64,000 nucleotides of DNA from Bacteroidota bacterium. GTDB taxonomy: Bacteria; Bacteroidota; Bacteroidia; B-17B0; Aurantibacillaceae. The notes under the pieces were generated by a model that saw nothing but the letters and a program-made list of their open reading frames with translations, was not told the DNA's origin and did no database searches. Both the position numbers and the translations under genes were made by a program. Of the stretch, positions 26,054 through 34,809 are shown one piece after another. The stretch lies in the NCBI GenBank assembly GCA_016185125.1, contig JACPOC010000022.1:124001-188000 (forward strand). The letters are read 5' to 3'. The number at the start of each line of letters is the position of its first letter. Position 1 is the first letter of the stretch.

Positions 26054-27196
26054 TTATAAACCATTAATTATTTCTGCTGCTTTTTCAAGAGTTTCATCTT
26101 TCTTAGCGAAGCAAAAGCGGAGCAGTTTATTGTCGGTTTTGGCGGTATAAAAAACGGAAAGAGGCACCGAAGCAAGTTTTTTTTCTTTTGTTAAATGTAT
26201 GGCAAAGTCAGTATCTTTTTCATCACTTATTTTTTTATAATTTAGTAATTGAAAATAAGTTCCTGCGCATGGTTCAATAGTAAAACGGGAAGATGAAATA
26301 AGTTTCTGAAAAAGGTCGCGTTTTTGCTGATAAAAATATTTTAATTGCAGGTAAGTGGATTGATCTGCCAAAAAATCGGCAAGAGCTAATTGAAAAGGAT
26401 GGTTAACCGCAAAAACCAAAAACTGGTGTACTTTACGAAATTCGGCCATTAATTCTTTTGGTCCCGCCACATACCCTATTTTCCAACCGGTTGTATGTAC
26501 AGTTTTACCAAAGGAAGATACGATGAGAGATTGCTCACTTAATTCTTTAAAACGCGCCACACTCTGATGCGGTTTTTCATCAAAGGCCATGTGTTCATAT
26601 ACCTCGTCGCTCAGCACAATAATATTTTTACCTTTTACACAATTTTCAAGTTCTGTTAAATCTGCATGAGTTAAAACAGTAGCGCTTGGATTGTGGGGAG
26701 AGTTTATAATAATCATCCTTGTTTTATCACTTATTTTATTTTTTACCTTTTGCCAGTTAATAAAAAAACCCGGGTAGCTGAGTTCTACAGCTATTGGAAT
26801 GCCGCCATGCACCTCAATAGCAGGCATATAACAGTCGTAAGCCGGTTCAAAAACAATTACCTCATCTTCTTTATTAATAAACGCGGCAATGCTTGTATAA
26901 ATACCTTGCGTGGCACCGGCGGTAACAGTAATTTCTGAATCTGGAGAGTAAGAACGATCATAACAAGTTTCCAAGATCTCTGCAATTCGCTCACGAAGCT
27001 GAATTACTCCTTGCATAGGCGCGTACTGATTAAACCCCGCTTTCATGTGTTGTTGGGTCATTTGCAGTAATACCGGGGAGCATTCAAAATCAGGAAATCC
27101 TTGCGATAAATTAATAGCTTGGTGTTGGCGCGCCAATAAACTCATGGTAGAAAAAATTGTAGTGCCTATATTTGGTAATTTACTGTGTATCTGCAT
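26054..27196 (-). CDS. PLP-dependent methionine/aromatic aminotransferase (class I/II)
   Basis: The 380-residue protein is a fold-type I aminotransferase. It has NLSQGFPDFE near residue 30, the AGATQGIYTS segment near 92, NSPHNPSATV near 165, a VLSDEVYEHM strand near 198 and the PLP lysine in SSFGKTVHTTGWKIGYVAGP near 230. The sequence resembles YbdL-type methionine aminotransferase and kynurenine aminotransferase-like enzymes, which act on methionine, glutamine or aromatic residues with 2-oxo acids. Substrate choice cannot be settled by eye. It is a single gene, divergent from tRNA-Cys. Confidence 0.9.
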   Translation of the reverse strand: MQIHSKLPNIGTTIFSTMSLLARQHQAINLSQGFPDFECSPVLLQMTQQHMKAGFNQYAPMQGVIQLRERIAEILETCYDRSYSPDSEITVTAGATQGIYTSIAAFINKEDEVIVFEPAYDCYMPAIEVHGGIPIAVELSYPGFFINWQKVKNKISDKTRMIIINSPHNPSATVLTHADLTELENCVKGKNIIVLSDEVYEHMAFDEKPHQSVARFKELSEQSLIVSSFGKTVHTTGWKIGYVAGPKELMAEFRKVHQFLVFAVNHPFQLALADFLADQSTYLQLKYFYQQKRDLFQKLISSSRFTIEPCAGTYFQLLNYKKISDEKDTDFAIHLTKEKKLASVPLSVFYTAKTDNKLLRFCFAKKDETLEKAAEIINGL

Positions 27197-27326
27197 AATG
27201 AAAATTGATTAATATTATGCCAAGATGCGAAAAATTTTGTATTTTTGCTACCCTATTAGAAGTTGGATTTAGAAAAGGAGATAATTTAAATCTTAAAATG
27301 ACAAATCTTAATTCTAAAATTTGAAA

Positions 27327-27397
27327 GGTCCTGTGGCCGAGTGGTTAGGCTCAGCTCTGCAAAAGCTGCTACTCCAGTTCGAACCTGGACGGGACCT
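27327..27397 (+). tRNA. tRNA-Cys (anticodon GCA)
   Basis: The cloverleaf is complete. The acceptor is GGTCCTG (27327-27333) with CGGGACC (27390-27396). The anticodon arm is CAGCT-CTGCAAA-AGCTG with GCA as the anticodon. The T arm is CCAG-GTTCGAA type (CCAGTTCGAACCTGG). The base after the acceptor is T, the U73 identity element of tRNA-Cys. CCA is not encoded. A terminator follows at 27444. A TATTTTTG box at 27240-27247 may be its -7 element, though no TTG sits at the right distance. Confidence 0.93.
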
Positions 27398-27443
27398 CAA
27401 AAAATGACTGCTAATGATTTCGTATTGTAGTAAACAGTAACAG

Positions 27444-27474
27444 AAGCCTCCCTAAATAGGAGGCTTTTTTGTTT
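27444..27474 (+). terminator. Intrinsic terminator after tRNA-Cys
   Basis: AAGCCTCC (27444-27451) pairs with GGAGGCTT (27459-27466), with loop CTAAATA and a T-run. It lies 47 bases after the tRNA. Confidence 0.8.
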
Positions 27475-27599
27475 TAGAGGTCACATATAGTTAAAACGCG
27501 ATATTCACTACCCCAACATATTATCGCAACTAACTGCAAAGTCAATGGAATCTACAAAAGTTCAGGATGGCTATTCCAAAGATTAATTTTAAAATTCCT

Positions 27600-28190
27600 T
27601 TAAGAATTTCTTGATTTTAATTTGTTTGAAACATCGGCTAAAGAATAACCTTTTTCGGTGAGAAGGATCATGTAATGATAAATGAGATCGGCGGCCTCAC
27701 AAAGAAATAATTCGTTATTATTATCTTTTGCTTCAATCACCAGTTCAACAGCTTCTTCTCCTACCTTTTGCGCAATTTTATTAATCCCTTTACTAAACAA
27801 TTGCGAGGTATAAGAATGGGGCGAGGGAGTTTTTTTTCGTTGTTCAATAATATCCTGTAATTGAAATAAAAATTCAGATTCATTCTTTTCATTAAAGCAA
27901 GTATCAGCTCCGGTATGGCAAACCGCACCTTCGGGTTTAGCTTTTATCAATAATGTATCCTTGTCGCAATCCGCTAAAATCTCTATCACGTTCAAAAAAT
28001 TTCCACTCTCTTCGCCTTTTGTCCACAATCTTTTTTTGCTTCTGCTGTAAAAAGTTACTTTATTAATTGCTTTTGTTTTTGCAAAAGCCTCGTTATTCAT
28101 AAAGCCAAGCATTAATACTTTTCCTGTTACTGAATCCTGAATGATAGCAGGCATCAAGCTATCTGCATATTTTGAAAAATCTAATGTCAT
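27600..28190 (-). CDS. hisIE: Bifunctional phosphoribosyl-AMP cyclohydrolase / phosphoribosyl-ATP pyrophosphatase
   Basis: HisIE carries out the second and third steps of histidine synthesis. The N-terminal HisI domain (about 1-100) has VLMLGFMN, TKGEESGNFL and the metal-binding DCDKDTLLIKA and GAVCHTGADTCF. The C-terminal HisE domain (about 105-196) has GINKIAQKVGEEAVELVIEAK and EAADLIYHYMILL. Length of 196 residues is normal for the fusion. It is the last gene of the his operon, 63 bases after hisF, and I see no clear terminator behind it. Confidence 0.95.
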   Translation of the reverse strand: MTLDFSKYADSLMPAIIQDSVTGKVLMLGFMNNEAFAKTKAINKVTFYSRSKKRLWTKGEESGNFLNVIEILADCDKDTLLIKAKPEGAVCHTGADTCFNEKNESEFLFQLQDIIEQRKKTPSPHSYTSQLFSKGINKIAQKVGEEAVELVIEAKDNNNELFLCEAADLIYHYMILLTEKGYSLADVSNKLKSRNS

Positions 28191-28253
28191 ATTTATTGTT
28201 TTAGTTTGTTATAAAATGTCCGGTGCTCCCTTGGGGTTTGAGTACATGATATA

Positions 28254-29009
28254 TCATAATCTGATCTCTATGTTTTTAATTTTTAATTGCTTTTTAAGAT
28301 CGCCGATCTTGATTTCATTGTAATGAAAAACACTTGCCGCCAATGCCGCATCAGCGCCGCCCTTTAAGAATACCTCTTCGAAATGCTTTATACTTCCGGC
28401 TCCGCCACTAGCAATAACGGGCACATGCACGCTTTCTGAAACAAGTTTTGTAATATCGCAGGCAAAACCGTTTTTTGTTCCATCGTTATTCATGGAGGTT
28501 AATAAAATTTCACCTGCGCCTAAATCTACACTTTGTCTGATCCATTCCAGCGCTTTTTTTCCTGTGTTTAATCTTCCGCCGTTTAAATAAACAAACCAAT
28601 CATCATTTTCAAATTTTATATCCACCGCTAATACCACGCACTGGTTGCCGAAGCGTTGCGCAATATCTTTAATCAATCGAGGATTATTAAATGCTGCACT
28701 GTTGATGGAAACTTTATCGGCTCCTGCATTTAATAATATTGAAACATCGTATACAGAATTAACCCCACCTCCTACTGTAAAAGGAATATTGATGTTTTTA
28801 GCCACATCTAAAACAAGTTGGGTTAATGTTTTTCTTTTTTCATTGGTGGCCGAAATATCAAGAAACACTAATTCATCCGCGCCTTCTTTGCAATATCGCA
28901 TTGCTAATTCAACAGGGTCTCCGGCATCTTTGATATTTTCAAAATGGATTCCCTTCACGGTGCGTCCGTCTTTTATATCCAGACATGGAATAATGCGTTT
29001 AGTAAGCAT
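28254..29009 (-). CDS. hisF: Imidazole glycerol phosphate synthase, cyclase subunit
   Basis: HisF is the (beta/alpha)8 barrel that cyclises PRFAR with ammonia supplied by HisH, giving IGP and AICAR. The 251-residue sequence starts with [18 protein letters not shown], which holds the catalytic Asp, and shows [18 protein letters not shown], the second catalytic Asp in [12 protein letters not shown] near 176, and [13 protein letters not shown]. Its ATG lies 11 bases inside the end of hisA, so translation is coupled. Confidence 0.97.
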   Translation of the reverse strand: MLTKRIIPCLDIKDGRTVKGIHFENIKDAGDPVELAMRYCKEGADELVFLDISATNEKRKTLTQLVLDVAKNINIPFTVGGGVNSVYDVSILLNAGADKVSINSAAFNNPRLIKDIAQRFGNQCVVLAVDIKFENDDWFVYLNGGRLNTGKKALEWIRQSVDLGAGEILLTSMNNDGTKNGFACDITKLVSESVHVPVIASGGAGSIKHFEEVFLKGGADAALAASVFHYNEIKIGDLKKQLKIKNIEIRL

Positions 29010-29742
29010 ACTGCATGAATTGTTTTAGCTCTGATAATGTAATTTTATTTTCATAGATGGCTTTGCCGATAATTGCACCTGAGCATCCAATATCCTGAAG
29101 TGCATAAATATCTTTTATGGCACTAACACCTCCACTGGCAATCAAGTTAAGTTGAGGAAATTCAAAAATAATTTTTTTATATAATTCAAGCGAAGGTCCC
29201 TGCAACATTCCGTCTTTGCTGATGTCGGTGCAAAAAGTCTGTTTAAGTCCTTGTAAAACGTTTGATTTTAAAAAATCGAGGATGGTGAGATCGGTTGTTT
29301 CCGTCCACCCGGCAACTGCTATCAGTTCTTCTTTTACATCCGCGCCTAAAATTATTTTTGCCGCACTATACTTGTTTAACCAGGAATAAAAAAGCTCTGG
29401 ATCTTTAGCGGCGATGCTGCCAATGGCTAACATGTTTGCGCCGGCATTAAATACAGATTCTATATTTTTTTCAGTTTTAATACCTCCGCCAAAATCTATT
29501 ACCAATTTGGTTTTGCTGGCAATGGACTCTAAAACTTTTAAATTTACAGGTTCTCCTTTTTTTGCACCGTCTAAGTCAACCAAATGAAGACGTTTGATAT
29601 CGTTGTCTTCATACTCCATCGCAACATCTAAAGGCGATTCATTATAAATGGTTTTGCGCTCGTAATCACCTTGTGAGAGCCGAACACATTTACCACCAAT
29701 AAGATCTATTGCCGGAATTATTTCAAATCTATTTTTGTTCAT
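28999..29742 (-). CDS. hisA: ProFAR isomerase HisA
   Basis: HisA opens the ribose ring of ProFAR to make PRFAR. The 247-residue barrel shows [19 protein letters not shown] with the catalytic Asp near residue 12, [21 protein letters not shown], the second catalytic Asp in [13 protein letters not shown] near 170, and [11 protein letters not shown]. It overlaps hisH by four bases (ATGA) and hisF by eleven. It lies between its two functional partners in the usual order. Confidence 0.97.
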   Translation of the reverse strand: MNKNRFEIIPAIDLIGGKCVRLSQGDYERKTIYNESPLDVAMEYEDNDIKRLHLVDLDGAKKGEPVNLKVLESIASKTKLVIDFGGGIKTEKNIESVFNAGANMLAIGSIAAKDPELFYSWLNKYSAAKIILGADVKEELIAVAGWTETTDLTILDFLKSNVLQGLKQTFCTDISKDGMLQGPSLELYKKIIFEFPQLNLIASGGVSAIKDIYALQDIGCSGAIIGKAIYENKITLSELKQFMQYAY

Positions 29743-30323
29743 TTTAATTCAATAAAATTTTTGAGTACTTGTTCTCCTACCGTTCCTGATTTTTCGGGAT
29801 GAAATTGAACTCCGTAAAAATTGTTTTTATTTATGGCTGAACTAAAAGGCACAATATAGTCGGTGGTACTGATCGTGGAACCGCAAGATTCGAGATAATA
29901 TCCATGAACAAAATAAAAATAAGAGTTTTCATTCACGTTTTTAAATAAGGGCAATTTAAGATCGTAAACAGTATTCCACCCGATTTGAGGGATTTTCAAA
30001 TCACCTTTAAATTTTTTCACGTTCGCGTCAATAATATTTAAGCAGGAAGTGTTTCCTTCTTCTGAATGCTTGCAGAGTAATTGCATGCCAAGACAGATCC
30101 CTAGAACCGGTTGTTGAAGTTTCTTGATCAATGTATCAAGATTATTTGTTTTAAGAAAATTCATGGCTGTGCTCGCTTCTCCCACGCCCGGAAAAATGAC
30201 TTTATCGGCGTTCGTAATTTGCTCTGCGTTATCGGTAATGAGTGGCGAAACTCCCAGTCTTTCCAATGCAAAGGAAACAGAACGCGCATTGCCTGCATTA
30301 TATTTTATGATTACAATTTTCAT
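29739..30323 (-). CDS. hisH: Imidazole glycerol phosphate synthase, glutaminase subunit
   Basis: HisH is a class I glutamine amidotransferase that feeds ammonia to HisF. The triad is visible: Cys in GICLGMQLLC near residue 78, and His and Glu in VQFHPEKSG near 175. IIKYNAGNARS at the N-terminus and PGVGEAS near 50 are also typical. Length is 194 residues. Its ATG directly abuts the hisB stop and its end overlaps hisA. Confidence 0.97.
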   Translation of the reverse strand: MKIVIIKYNAGNARSVSFALERLGVSPLITDNAEQITNADKVIFPGVGEASTAMNFLKTNNLDTLIKKLQQPVLGICLGMQLLCKHSEEGNTSCLNIIDANVKKFKGDLKIPQIGWNTVYDLKLPLFKNVNENSYFYFVHGYYLESCGSTISTTDYIVPFSSAINKNNFYGVQFHPEKSGTVGEQVLKNFIELK

Positions 30324-31427
30324 TTAAAGTATTCCTTTTGTACTAGGTAATTCGTTGTTGTATACGTCTCTTTTCAAAGCAAACTTAATTGCTTTTGCAA
30401 ACGCTTTAAAAATAGCTTCTATTTTATGGTGTTCGTTCACACCTTCCGCTTTAATATTCAAATTGCATTTGCAGGCATCGCTGAATGATTTAAAAAAGTG
30501 GTAGAACATTTCAGTGGGCATATCACCTACCTTTTCGCGTTTAAATTCCGCGCGCCATTCGATCCAATTCCGTCCCCCGAAATCAATAGCTACCTGAGCG
30601 AGACAATCATCCATAGGTAAACAAAAGCCATACCGCTCAATTCCTTTTTTATTTCCTAGCGCCTTTAAAAAAGCTTCACCCAATGCTATTCCGGTATCTT
30701 CTATGGTGTGGTGTTCATCAATGTGAAGATCGCCATTCGCTTTAATTATTAAGTCAATGTTTCCGTGGCGGGATAATTGTTCGAGCATGTGATTAAAAAA
30801 GTTTAATCCTGTTTTGATTTCTGATTTTCCCGTGCCATCAAGATTCAGTTTTATTATAATATCCGTTTCATTTGTTTTTCTTGAATGACTTGAAATTCTT
30901 GATGGAAGCTTAATATAATTGTATATCTCTTCCCAGGAATTGGTGATCAGATTTATATTTTTATCTGCCTGAGTCTTATCTTCTTTAATGAGGATAGAAC
31001 CGCATTTTAAATTTTCGGCCAGCTTAACATCTGTTTGCCTATCGCCAATTACAAATGAATTCTTCAGGTCATATTGATCGGATAAATAATCTTGTAATAA
31101 ACCAAGATTAGGTTTTCTGGTGTTCATATTTTCAGATTCAAAACTTTTGTCAATACAAATTTTAGAAAATTTTATTCCTTCATTTTCAAGAGCCTTAATA
31201 ATAAAATTTTGTACCGGCCAAAAAGTATCTTCCGGGAAGGAATCAGTGCCGAGTCCATCCTGATTGGTAACCATCACCAATTCGTAATCAAGTTCCTTTG
31301 CAATTCTTCCGAGCCAGGTAAATACACCGGGAAGAAATTCCAATACATCAAAACTATCTACCTGAAAAGTAACAGGAGGCTCTTTAACTAAAGTGCCGTC
31401 TCTGTCAATAAATAATACTTTCTTCAT
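30324..31427 (-). CDS. hisB: Bifunctional histidinol-phosphatase / imidazoleglycerol-phosphate dehydratase
   Basis: The 367-residue fusion carries an N-terminal HAD phosphatase (about 1-165) with DRDGTLV at residues 8-14, VTNQDGLG and [10 protein letters not shown], and a C-terminal IGP dehydratase (about 175-367). The dehydratase has [17 protein letters not shown], the [14 protein letters not shown] region and [15 protein letters not shown], whose His and Glu residues bind manganese. In the enterobacterial enzyme a Cys-rich loop before RKP binds zinc. Here the same place (about 108-126) has no Cys cluster, so the loop is metal-free. Both catalytic domains otherwise look intact. Confidence 0.95.
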   Translation of the reverse strand: MKKVLFIDRDGTLVKEPPVTFQVDSFDVLEFLPGVFTWLGRIAKELDYELVMVTNQDGLGTDSFPEDTFWPVQNFIIKALENEGIKFSKICIDKSFESENMNTRKPNLGLLQDYLSDQYDLKNSFVIGDRQTDVKLAENLKCGSILIKEDKTQADKNINLITNSWEEIYNYIKLPSRISSHSRKTNETDIIIKLNLDGTGKSEIKTGLNFFNHMLEQLSRHGNIDLIIKANGDLHIDEHHTIEDTGIALGEAFLKALGNKKGIERYGFCLPMDDCLAQVAIDFGGRNWIEWRAEFKREKVGDMPTEMFYHFFKSFSDACKCNLNIKAEGVNEHHKIEAIFKAFAKAIKFALKRDVYNNELPSTKGIL

Positions 31428-31431
31428 GGAA

Positions 31432-32481
31432 TTAATATTTTTTTAATAACGAAATGAGTTGCTGATTCTGTTCCGAAGTTCCAATGGTTATTCTCAGGCA
31501 GCCATCACATAATTGAACCTTGCTGCGATTACGTACAACCATATTATTCGCGATGAGATAATTGTATATTTTATCTGGTTCTGTTGTTTTTACCAATAAG
31601 AAGTTGGCCTCGCTCGGATATATTTTAATAATGCAGGAAATAGTGGAGAGTGCGTCCGCTATTTTTTTCCTTTCTGCAACAATGGTCTTTATCATCGTAT
31701 TTATTTCTTCCACTTTATCCAAAGCATTCATGGCCTCAGTTTGCGAGGCGCTGTTGATATTATACGGTGGTTTTATTTTATTAAAAATGTCAATAATATC
31801 TTTTGAGGCAAAGGCCATTCCAATTCTTAAACCTGCAAGGCCCCAGGCTTTGGAAAGTGTTTGTAATATAACCAAGTTTGGATAATTGAGTAATTCGGGA
31901 ACAAGGCTGTTATAAGACGCAAAATTAATATACGCCTCATCAATTACCACAATGCCATTAAAATTTTCGAGTATGGTTTTAATGGAGGCCCATTTAACGC
32001 CGTTACCTGTTGGATTATTCGGACAGCAAACAAAAAATAATTTAGAGTTTTTATTAATTGATTTTAAAATCTGTTTGGTATCCAACTGAAACTCTTCCGC
32101 GGTTAAAGGAACCTTGACAATTTGAACGTCGTTAATATTGGCCGAAACTTCATACATGCCATAGGTAGGCGGACAAATAATCGCATTGTCCACACCCGGA
32201 TTACAAAAGGCGCGGAATAAAATATCAATCGCTTCATCGCTACCATTACCAATAAAAATATTTTTTACCGGTATGCCCTTAACCTTACTTATTTTTTCTT
32301 TTAAGTCAAGTTGCAAAGGATCAGGGTAACGGTTGTAATTTACCCCAAGTGTAGAACCGAATGGATTTTCATTCGCATCAAAAAAAACACCTTCTTTTCC
32401 TTTATACTCATCTCGTGCTGATGAATAAGGCTTGAGTTCTTTGATGTTTTTTCTTAACAGAGTATCTAATTCAAATTGCAT
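31432..32481 (-). CDS. hisC: Histidinol-phosphate aminotransferase
   Basis: HisC transfers an amino group from glutamate to imidazole acetol phosphate. The 349-residue PLP enzyme shows [10 protein letters not shown] near residue 33, [14 protein letters not shown] near 75, [10 protein letters not shown] near 150, [10 protein letters not shown] near 176 and the PLP lysine in [17 protein letters not shown] near 205. Length and order in the operon (between hisD and hisB) fit. There are three bases between the hisD stop and its ATG. Confidence 0.95.
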   Translation of the reverse strand: MQFELDTLLRKNIKELKPYSSARDEYKGKEGVFFDANENPFGSTLGVNYNRYPDPLQLDLKEKISKVKGIPVKNIFIGNGSDEAIDILFRAFCNPGVDNAIICPPTYGMYEVSANINDVQIVKVPLTAEEFQLDTKQILKSINKNSKLFFVCCPNNPTGNGVKWASIKTILENFNGIVVIDEAYINFASYNSLVPELLNYPNLVILQTLSKAWGLAGLRIGMAFASKDIIDIFNKIKPPYNINSASQTEAMNALDKVEEINTMIKTIVAERKKIADALSTISCIIKIYPSEANFLLVKTTEPDKIYNYLIANNMVVRNRSKVQLCDGCLRITIGTSEQNQQLISLLKKY

Positions 32482-32484
32482 ACA

Positions 32485-33762
32485 TTATTTTTTAAGTCTG
32501 ATGGTAACAGCATTTTTGTGCGCGTGCAAACCTTCTGCTTCCGCCAATAGTTCAATAGCCGAACCAATTTTGCGAATGCCTTTCTTGCTTATTTCCTGGA
32601 AAGTTATTTTTTTTACAAAGCTATCCAATGACACGCCACTATAAGCTTTTGCATGTCCGTTTGTAGGAAGGGTATGGTTAGTTCCTGAAGCGTAATCACC
32701 CGCGCTTTCGCAGGAAAAATTTCCCAGGAAAACAGAGCCCGCATTAATTACCTGTCCGGAAAATTTCTTATAATCTTTACAGGCCATAATCAAATGTTCG
32801 GGTGCGTAATCATTCAGAAGTTGCATTCCCTGATCAAGATCTTTTACCAAAATGGCTCGGCTGTTAGTTAATGCTTTTGCTGCAATATCTTTTCGGGGAA
32901 GTTTTTTTATTTGTAAGTTGATCTCTGAAATTACTTTTTTGATCGTTTGTTCATCATCACTCACCAGAATAACCTGACTATCTGCACCGTGTTCGGCCTG
33001 TGATAAAAGATCGGCGGCAACATACGAAGGAATGCAGGAATCGTCAGCGATAACCGCAACTTCAGAAGGTCCGGCGGGCATGTCAATAGCAATTCCTTCT
33101 TTAGTTATTAATTGTTTGGCGCAGGTTACAAATTGATTACCCGGCCCGAATATTTTAAAAACTTTAGGAATGCTTTCTGTGCCGTATGCCATGGCGGCAA
33201 TAGCCTGTGCGCCCCCCACTTTGTATATTTTTGTAACACCTACCAATGTGGCGGCATATAAAATAGCAGGGTCAATTTTTCCTTTTTTTCCGGGAGGTGT
33301 ACATAAAATAATTTCTTTACATCCGGCTAATTTTGCGGGAACTCCTAACATGAGGACAGTTGAGAACAGGGGTGCCGAGCCTCCGGGAATATATAAACCA
33401 ATTTTTTCTATGCCTACTGATTTTCTCCAACAAAGCACGCCTTTTGTAGTTTCTATTTGCGTACTTGTTTCTTTTTGTGCCGAATGGAATTTCTCAATAT
33501 TCTTTTTCGCAAGCTGCATGGCTTTTCTTAATTCTTTTGAAATTAAGTTTTTAGCTTCAGAAATTTCTTTTGTTGTTACCAAAAACGAATCCAGCTTTAT
33601 TTTATCAAATTTCAAAGAATACTTTTTCAACGCAGAATCGCCTGATTTTTTTACATCTCTTAAAATCTGCTCAACTGTTTTCTCAAGTGCAGCAGATTCT
33701 AACAGCGGCCGCTTTAGCAAACCGCCGGTATATTTTTTATCAGAGTAGTTTAATAGTTTCAT
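32485..33762 (-). CDS. hisD: Histidinol dehydrogenase
   Basis: HisD oxidises histidinol to histidine in two NAD-dependent steps with a zinc ion. The 425-residue protein shows YIPGGSAPLFSTVLM near 128, DMPAGPSEVAVIAD near 228, LLSQAEHGADSQVILV near 250 with the zinc ligands Gln and His, the YAPEHL segment near 317 and the SAGDYASGTNHTLPT block near 350. The start ATG abuts the hisG stop. A long open frame on the opposite strand is a shadow. Confidence 0.96.
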   Translation of the reverse strand: MKLLNYSDKKYTGGLLKRPLLESAALEKTVEQILRDVKKSGDSALKKYSLKFDKIKLDSFLVTTKEISEAKNLISKELRKAMQLAKKNIEKFHSAQKETSTQIETTKGVLCWRKSVGIEKIGLYIPGGSAPLFSTVLMLGVPAKLAGCKEIILCTPPGKKGKIDPAILYAATLVGVTKIYKVGGAQAIAAMAYGTESIPKVFKIFGPGNQFVTCAKQLITKEGIAIDMPAGPSEVAVIADDSCIPSYVAADLLSQAEHGADSQVILVSDDEQTIKKVISEINLQIKKLPRKDIAAKALTNSRAILVKDLDQGMQLLNDYAPEHLIMACKDYKKFSGQVINAGSVFLGNFSCESAGDYASGTNHTLPTNGHAKAYSGVSLDSFVKKITFQEISKKGIRKIGSAIELLAEAEGLHAHKNAVTIRLKK

Positions 33763-34617
33763 TTACAAAATCATTTTTTCGATGGGTACCACTAATATTC
33801 CCTGTGCACCGTTCGCTTTTAATTTTTCAATAATTTCCCAGAACTGATCTTCCTGTAAGACAGAATGAACAGAACTCCAGCCTTTTGTTGCCAAAGGCAG
33901 GATGGTTGGACTTTTCATACCGGGTAATATCTTGCAAATTGCATCCAGTTTATTATCAGGCGCATTTAATAAAATGTATTTGTTGTGACGTGCGCTTTTG
34001 AGCGACTGAATTCTGAAAAGCAATTTATCTAAAATCTCATTTTTTTGCTTACCAAGATTCTTATGTGAAATAAGAACAGCTTCTGATTTTAATATAACTT
34101 CTACTTCCTTTAAACCATTAGTTAATAAGGTGCTGCCCGAACTCACGAGGTCACAAATGGCATCCGCCAATCCGATGCCCGGAGCAATTTCAACGCTGCC
34201 ACTTATTTCATGAATTTCCGCATTTATCTTTTGCTTTTTTAAGTAGCTTGATAAAATGTTTGAGTAAGAGGTTGCAATTCTGAGGCCATTAATATCTTTA
34301 ATGCTTTTGTATTTTTTGTCTTTGGGAAGAGCTAAGGATAAACGACATTTACCGAATCCCAATTTATTTACCGTTTTCACCTGTTTATTCTTTTCAAGCA
34401 GAACATTTTCGCCTACAATTCCAATATCTGCAACTCCATCTTCCACGTATTGAGGGATATCGTCATCGCGCAAAAAAAAGATTTCGAGCGGAAAGTTGTT
34501 AGCTTCGGCTTTTAGTTTGTTTAAACTGTTGTTAATGTCAATGCCGCAGTCTTTAAGCAACTTAAGAGACTCTTCACTGAGTCGGCCTGATTTTTGTATA
34601 GCAATTCTTAGTTTCAT
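33763..34617 (-). CDS. hisG: ATP phosphoribosyltransferase (long form)
   Basis: HisG starts histidine synthesis by joining ATP and PRPP and is the step under feedback control. The protein from ATG 34617 is 284 residues, the long form with a C-terminal ACT-like regulatory domain (about 210-284, with GMKSPTILPLA and GILVVPIEKMIL). The catalytic part has IAIQKSGRLSEESL, FLRDDDIPQYVEDGVADIGIVG near 55, and the PRPP-binding ISGSVEIAPGIGLADAICDLVSSGSTL region near 150, quoted in parts. An upstream in-frame TTG at 34653 is less likely. It is the first structural gene behind the leader peptide and attenuator. Confidence 0.96.
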   Translation of the reverse strand: MKLRIAIQKSGRLSEESLKLLKDCGIDINNSLNKLKAEANNFPLEIFFLRDDDIPQYVEDGVADIGIVGENVLLEKNKQVKTVNKLGFGKCRLSLALPKDKKYKSIKDINGLRIATSYSNILSSYLKKQKINAEIHEISGSVEIAPGIGLADAICDLVSSGSTLLTNGLKEVEVILKSEAVLISHKNLGKQKNEILDKLLFRIQSLKSARHNKYILLNAPDNKLDAICKILPGMKSPTILPLATKGWSSVHSVLQEDQFWEIIEKLKANGAQGILVVPIEKMIL

Positions 34618-34665
34618 TTTCTTTATTGAATATTTATTTTTTTGCGAGTTCAAATGCTTAAAAAC

Positions 34666-34695
34666 AAAAAAGGCCTACCGTGTGGTAAGCCCTTT
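34666..34695 (-). terminator. Attenuator terminator of the his operon
   Basis: On the minus strand GGCTTACC (about 34691-34684) pairs with GGTAGGCC (34679-34672) with loop ACAC, followed by six Ts. The same upstream arm can pair instead with GGTAGGTC at the end of the leader-peptide gene (near 34728-34721), which gives an antiterminator. It lies between hisL and hisG. Confidence 0.85.
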
Positions 34696-34716
34696 AATAT
34701 AGTTAATACACTATCA

Positions 34717-34767
34717 TTACGACCTACCGTTTGAAGTATTATAATGATGGTGTAATTGATTTTTCAT
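34717..34767 (-). CDS. hisL: His operon leader peptide (MKNQLHHHYNTSNGRS)
   Basis: A 16-codon frame from ATG 34767 to TAA 34719-34717 encodes a peptide with three consecutive His codons (CAC CAT CAT). When charged tRNA-His is scarce, ribosomes should stall at these codons and let the GGTAGGTC segment at the end of the leader gene pair with the terminator arm, so transcription continues into hisG. The NTSNGRS tail is a consequence of this pairing sequence. Position, His run and alternative hairpins make the call firm, although the frame is short. Confidence 0.85.
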   Translation of the reverse strand: MKNQLHHHYNTSNGRS

Positions 34768-34771
34768 GCTG

Positions 34772-34800
34772 TAAATATATACATTATTTTTAACCTGCAA
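34772..34800 (-). promoter_or_regulatory. Candidate his operon promoter
   Basis: On the minus strand TTG (34800-34798), an 18-base spacer and TATATTTA (about 34779-34772) resemble the Bacteroidota promoter. It lies between the hppD stop and the leader peptide. It would start transcription at or next to the leader ATG, so the leader may be leaderless or the true start slightly different. Confidence 0.4.
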
Positions 34801-34809
34801 ATAAATCGA

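Noticed and set aside
33170-33748. Open plus-strand frame opposite hisD
   Set aside because: It mirrors a gene with all hisD motifs in frame. Its text has no domain and no promoter.
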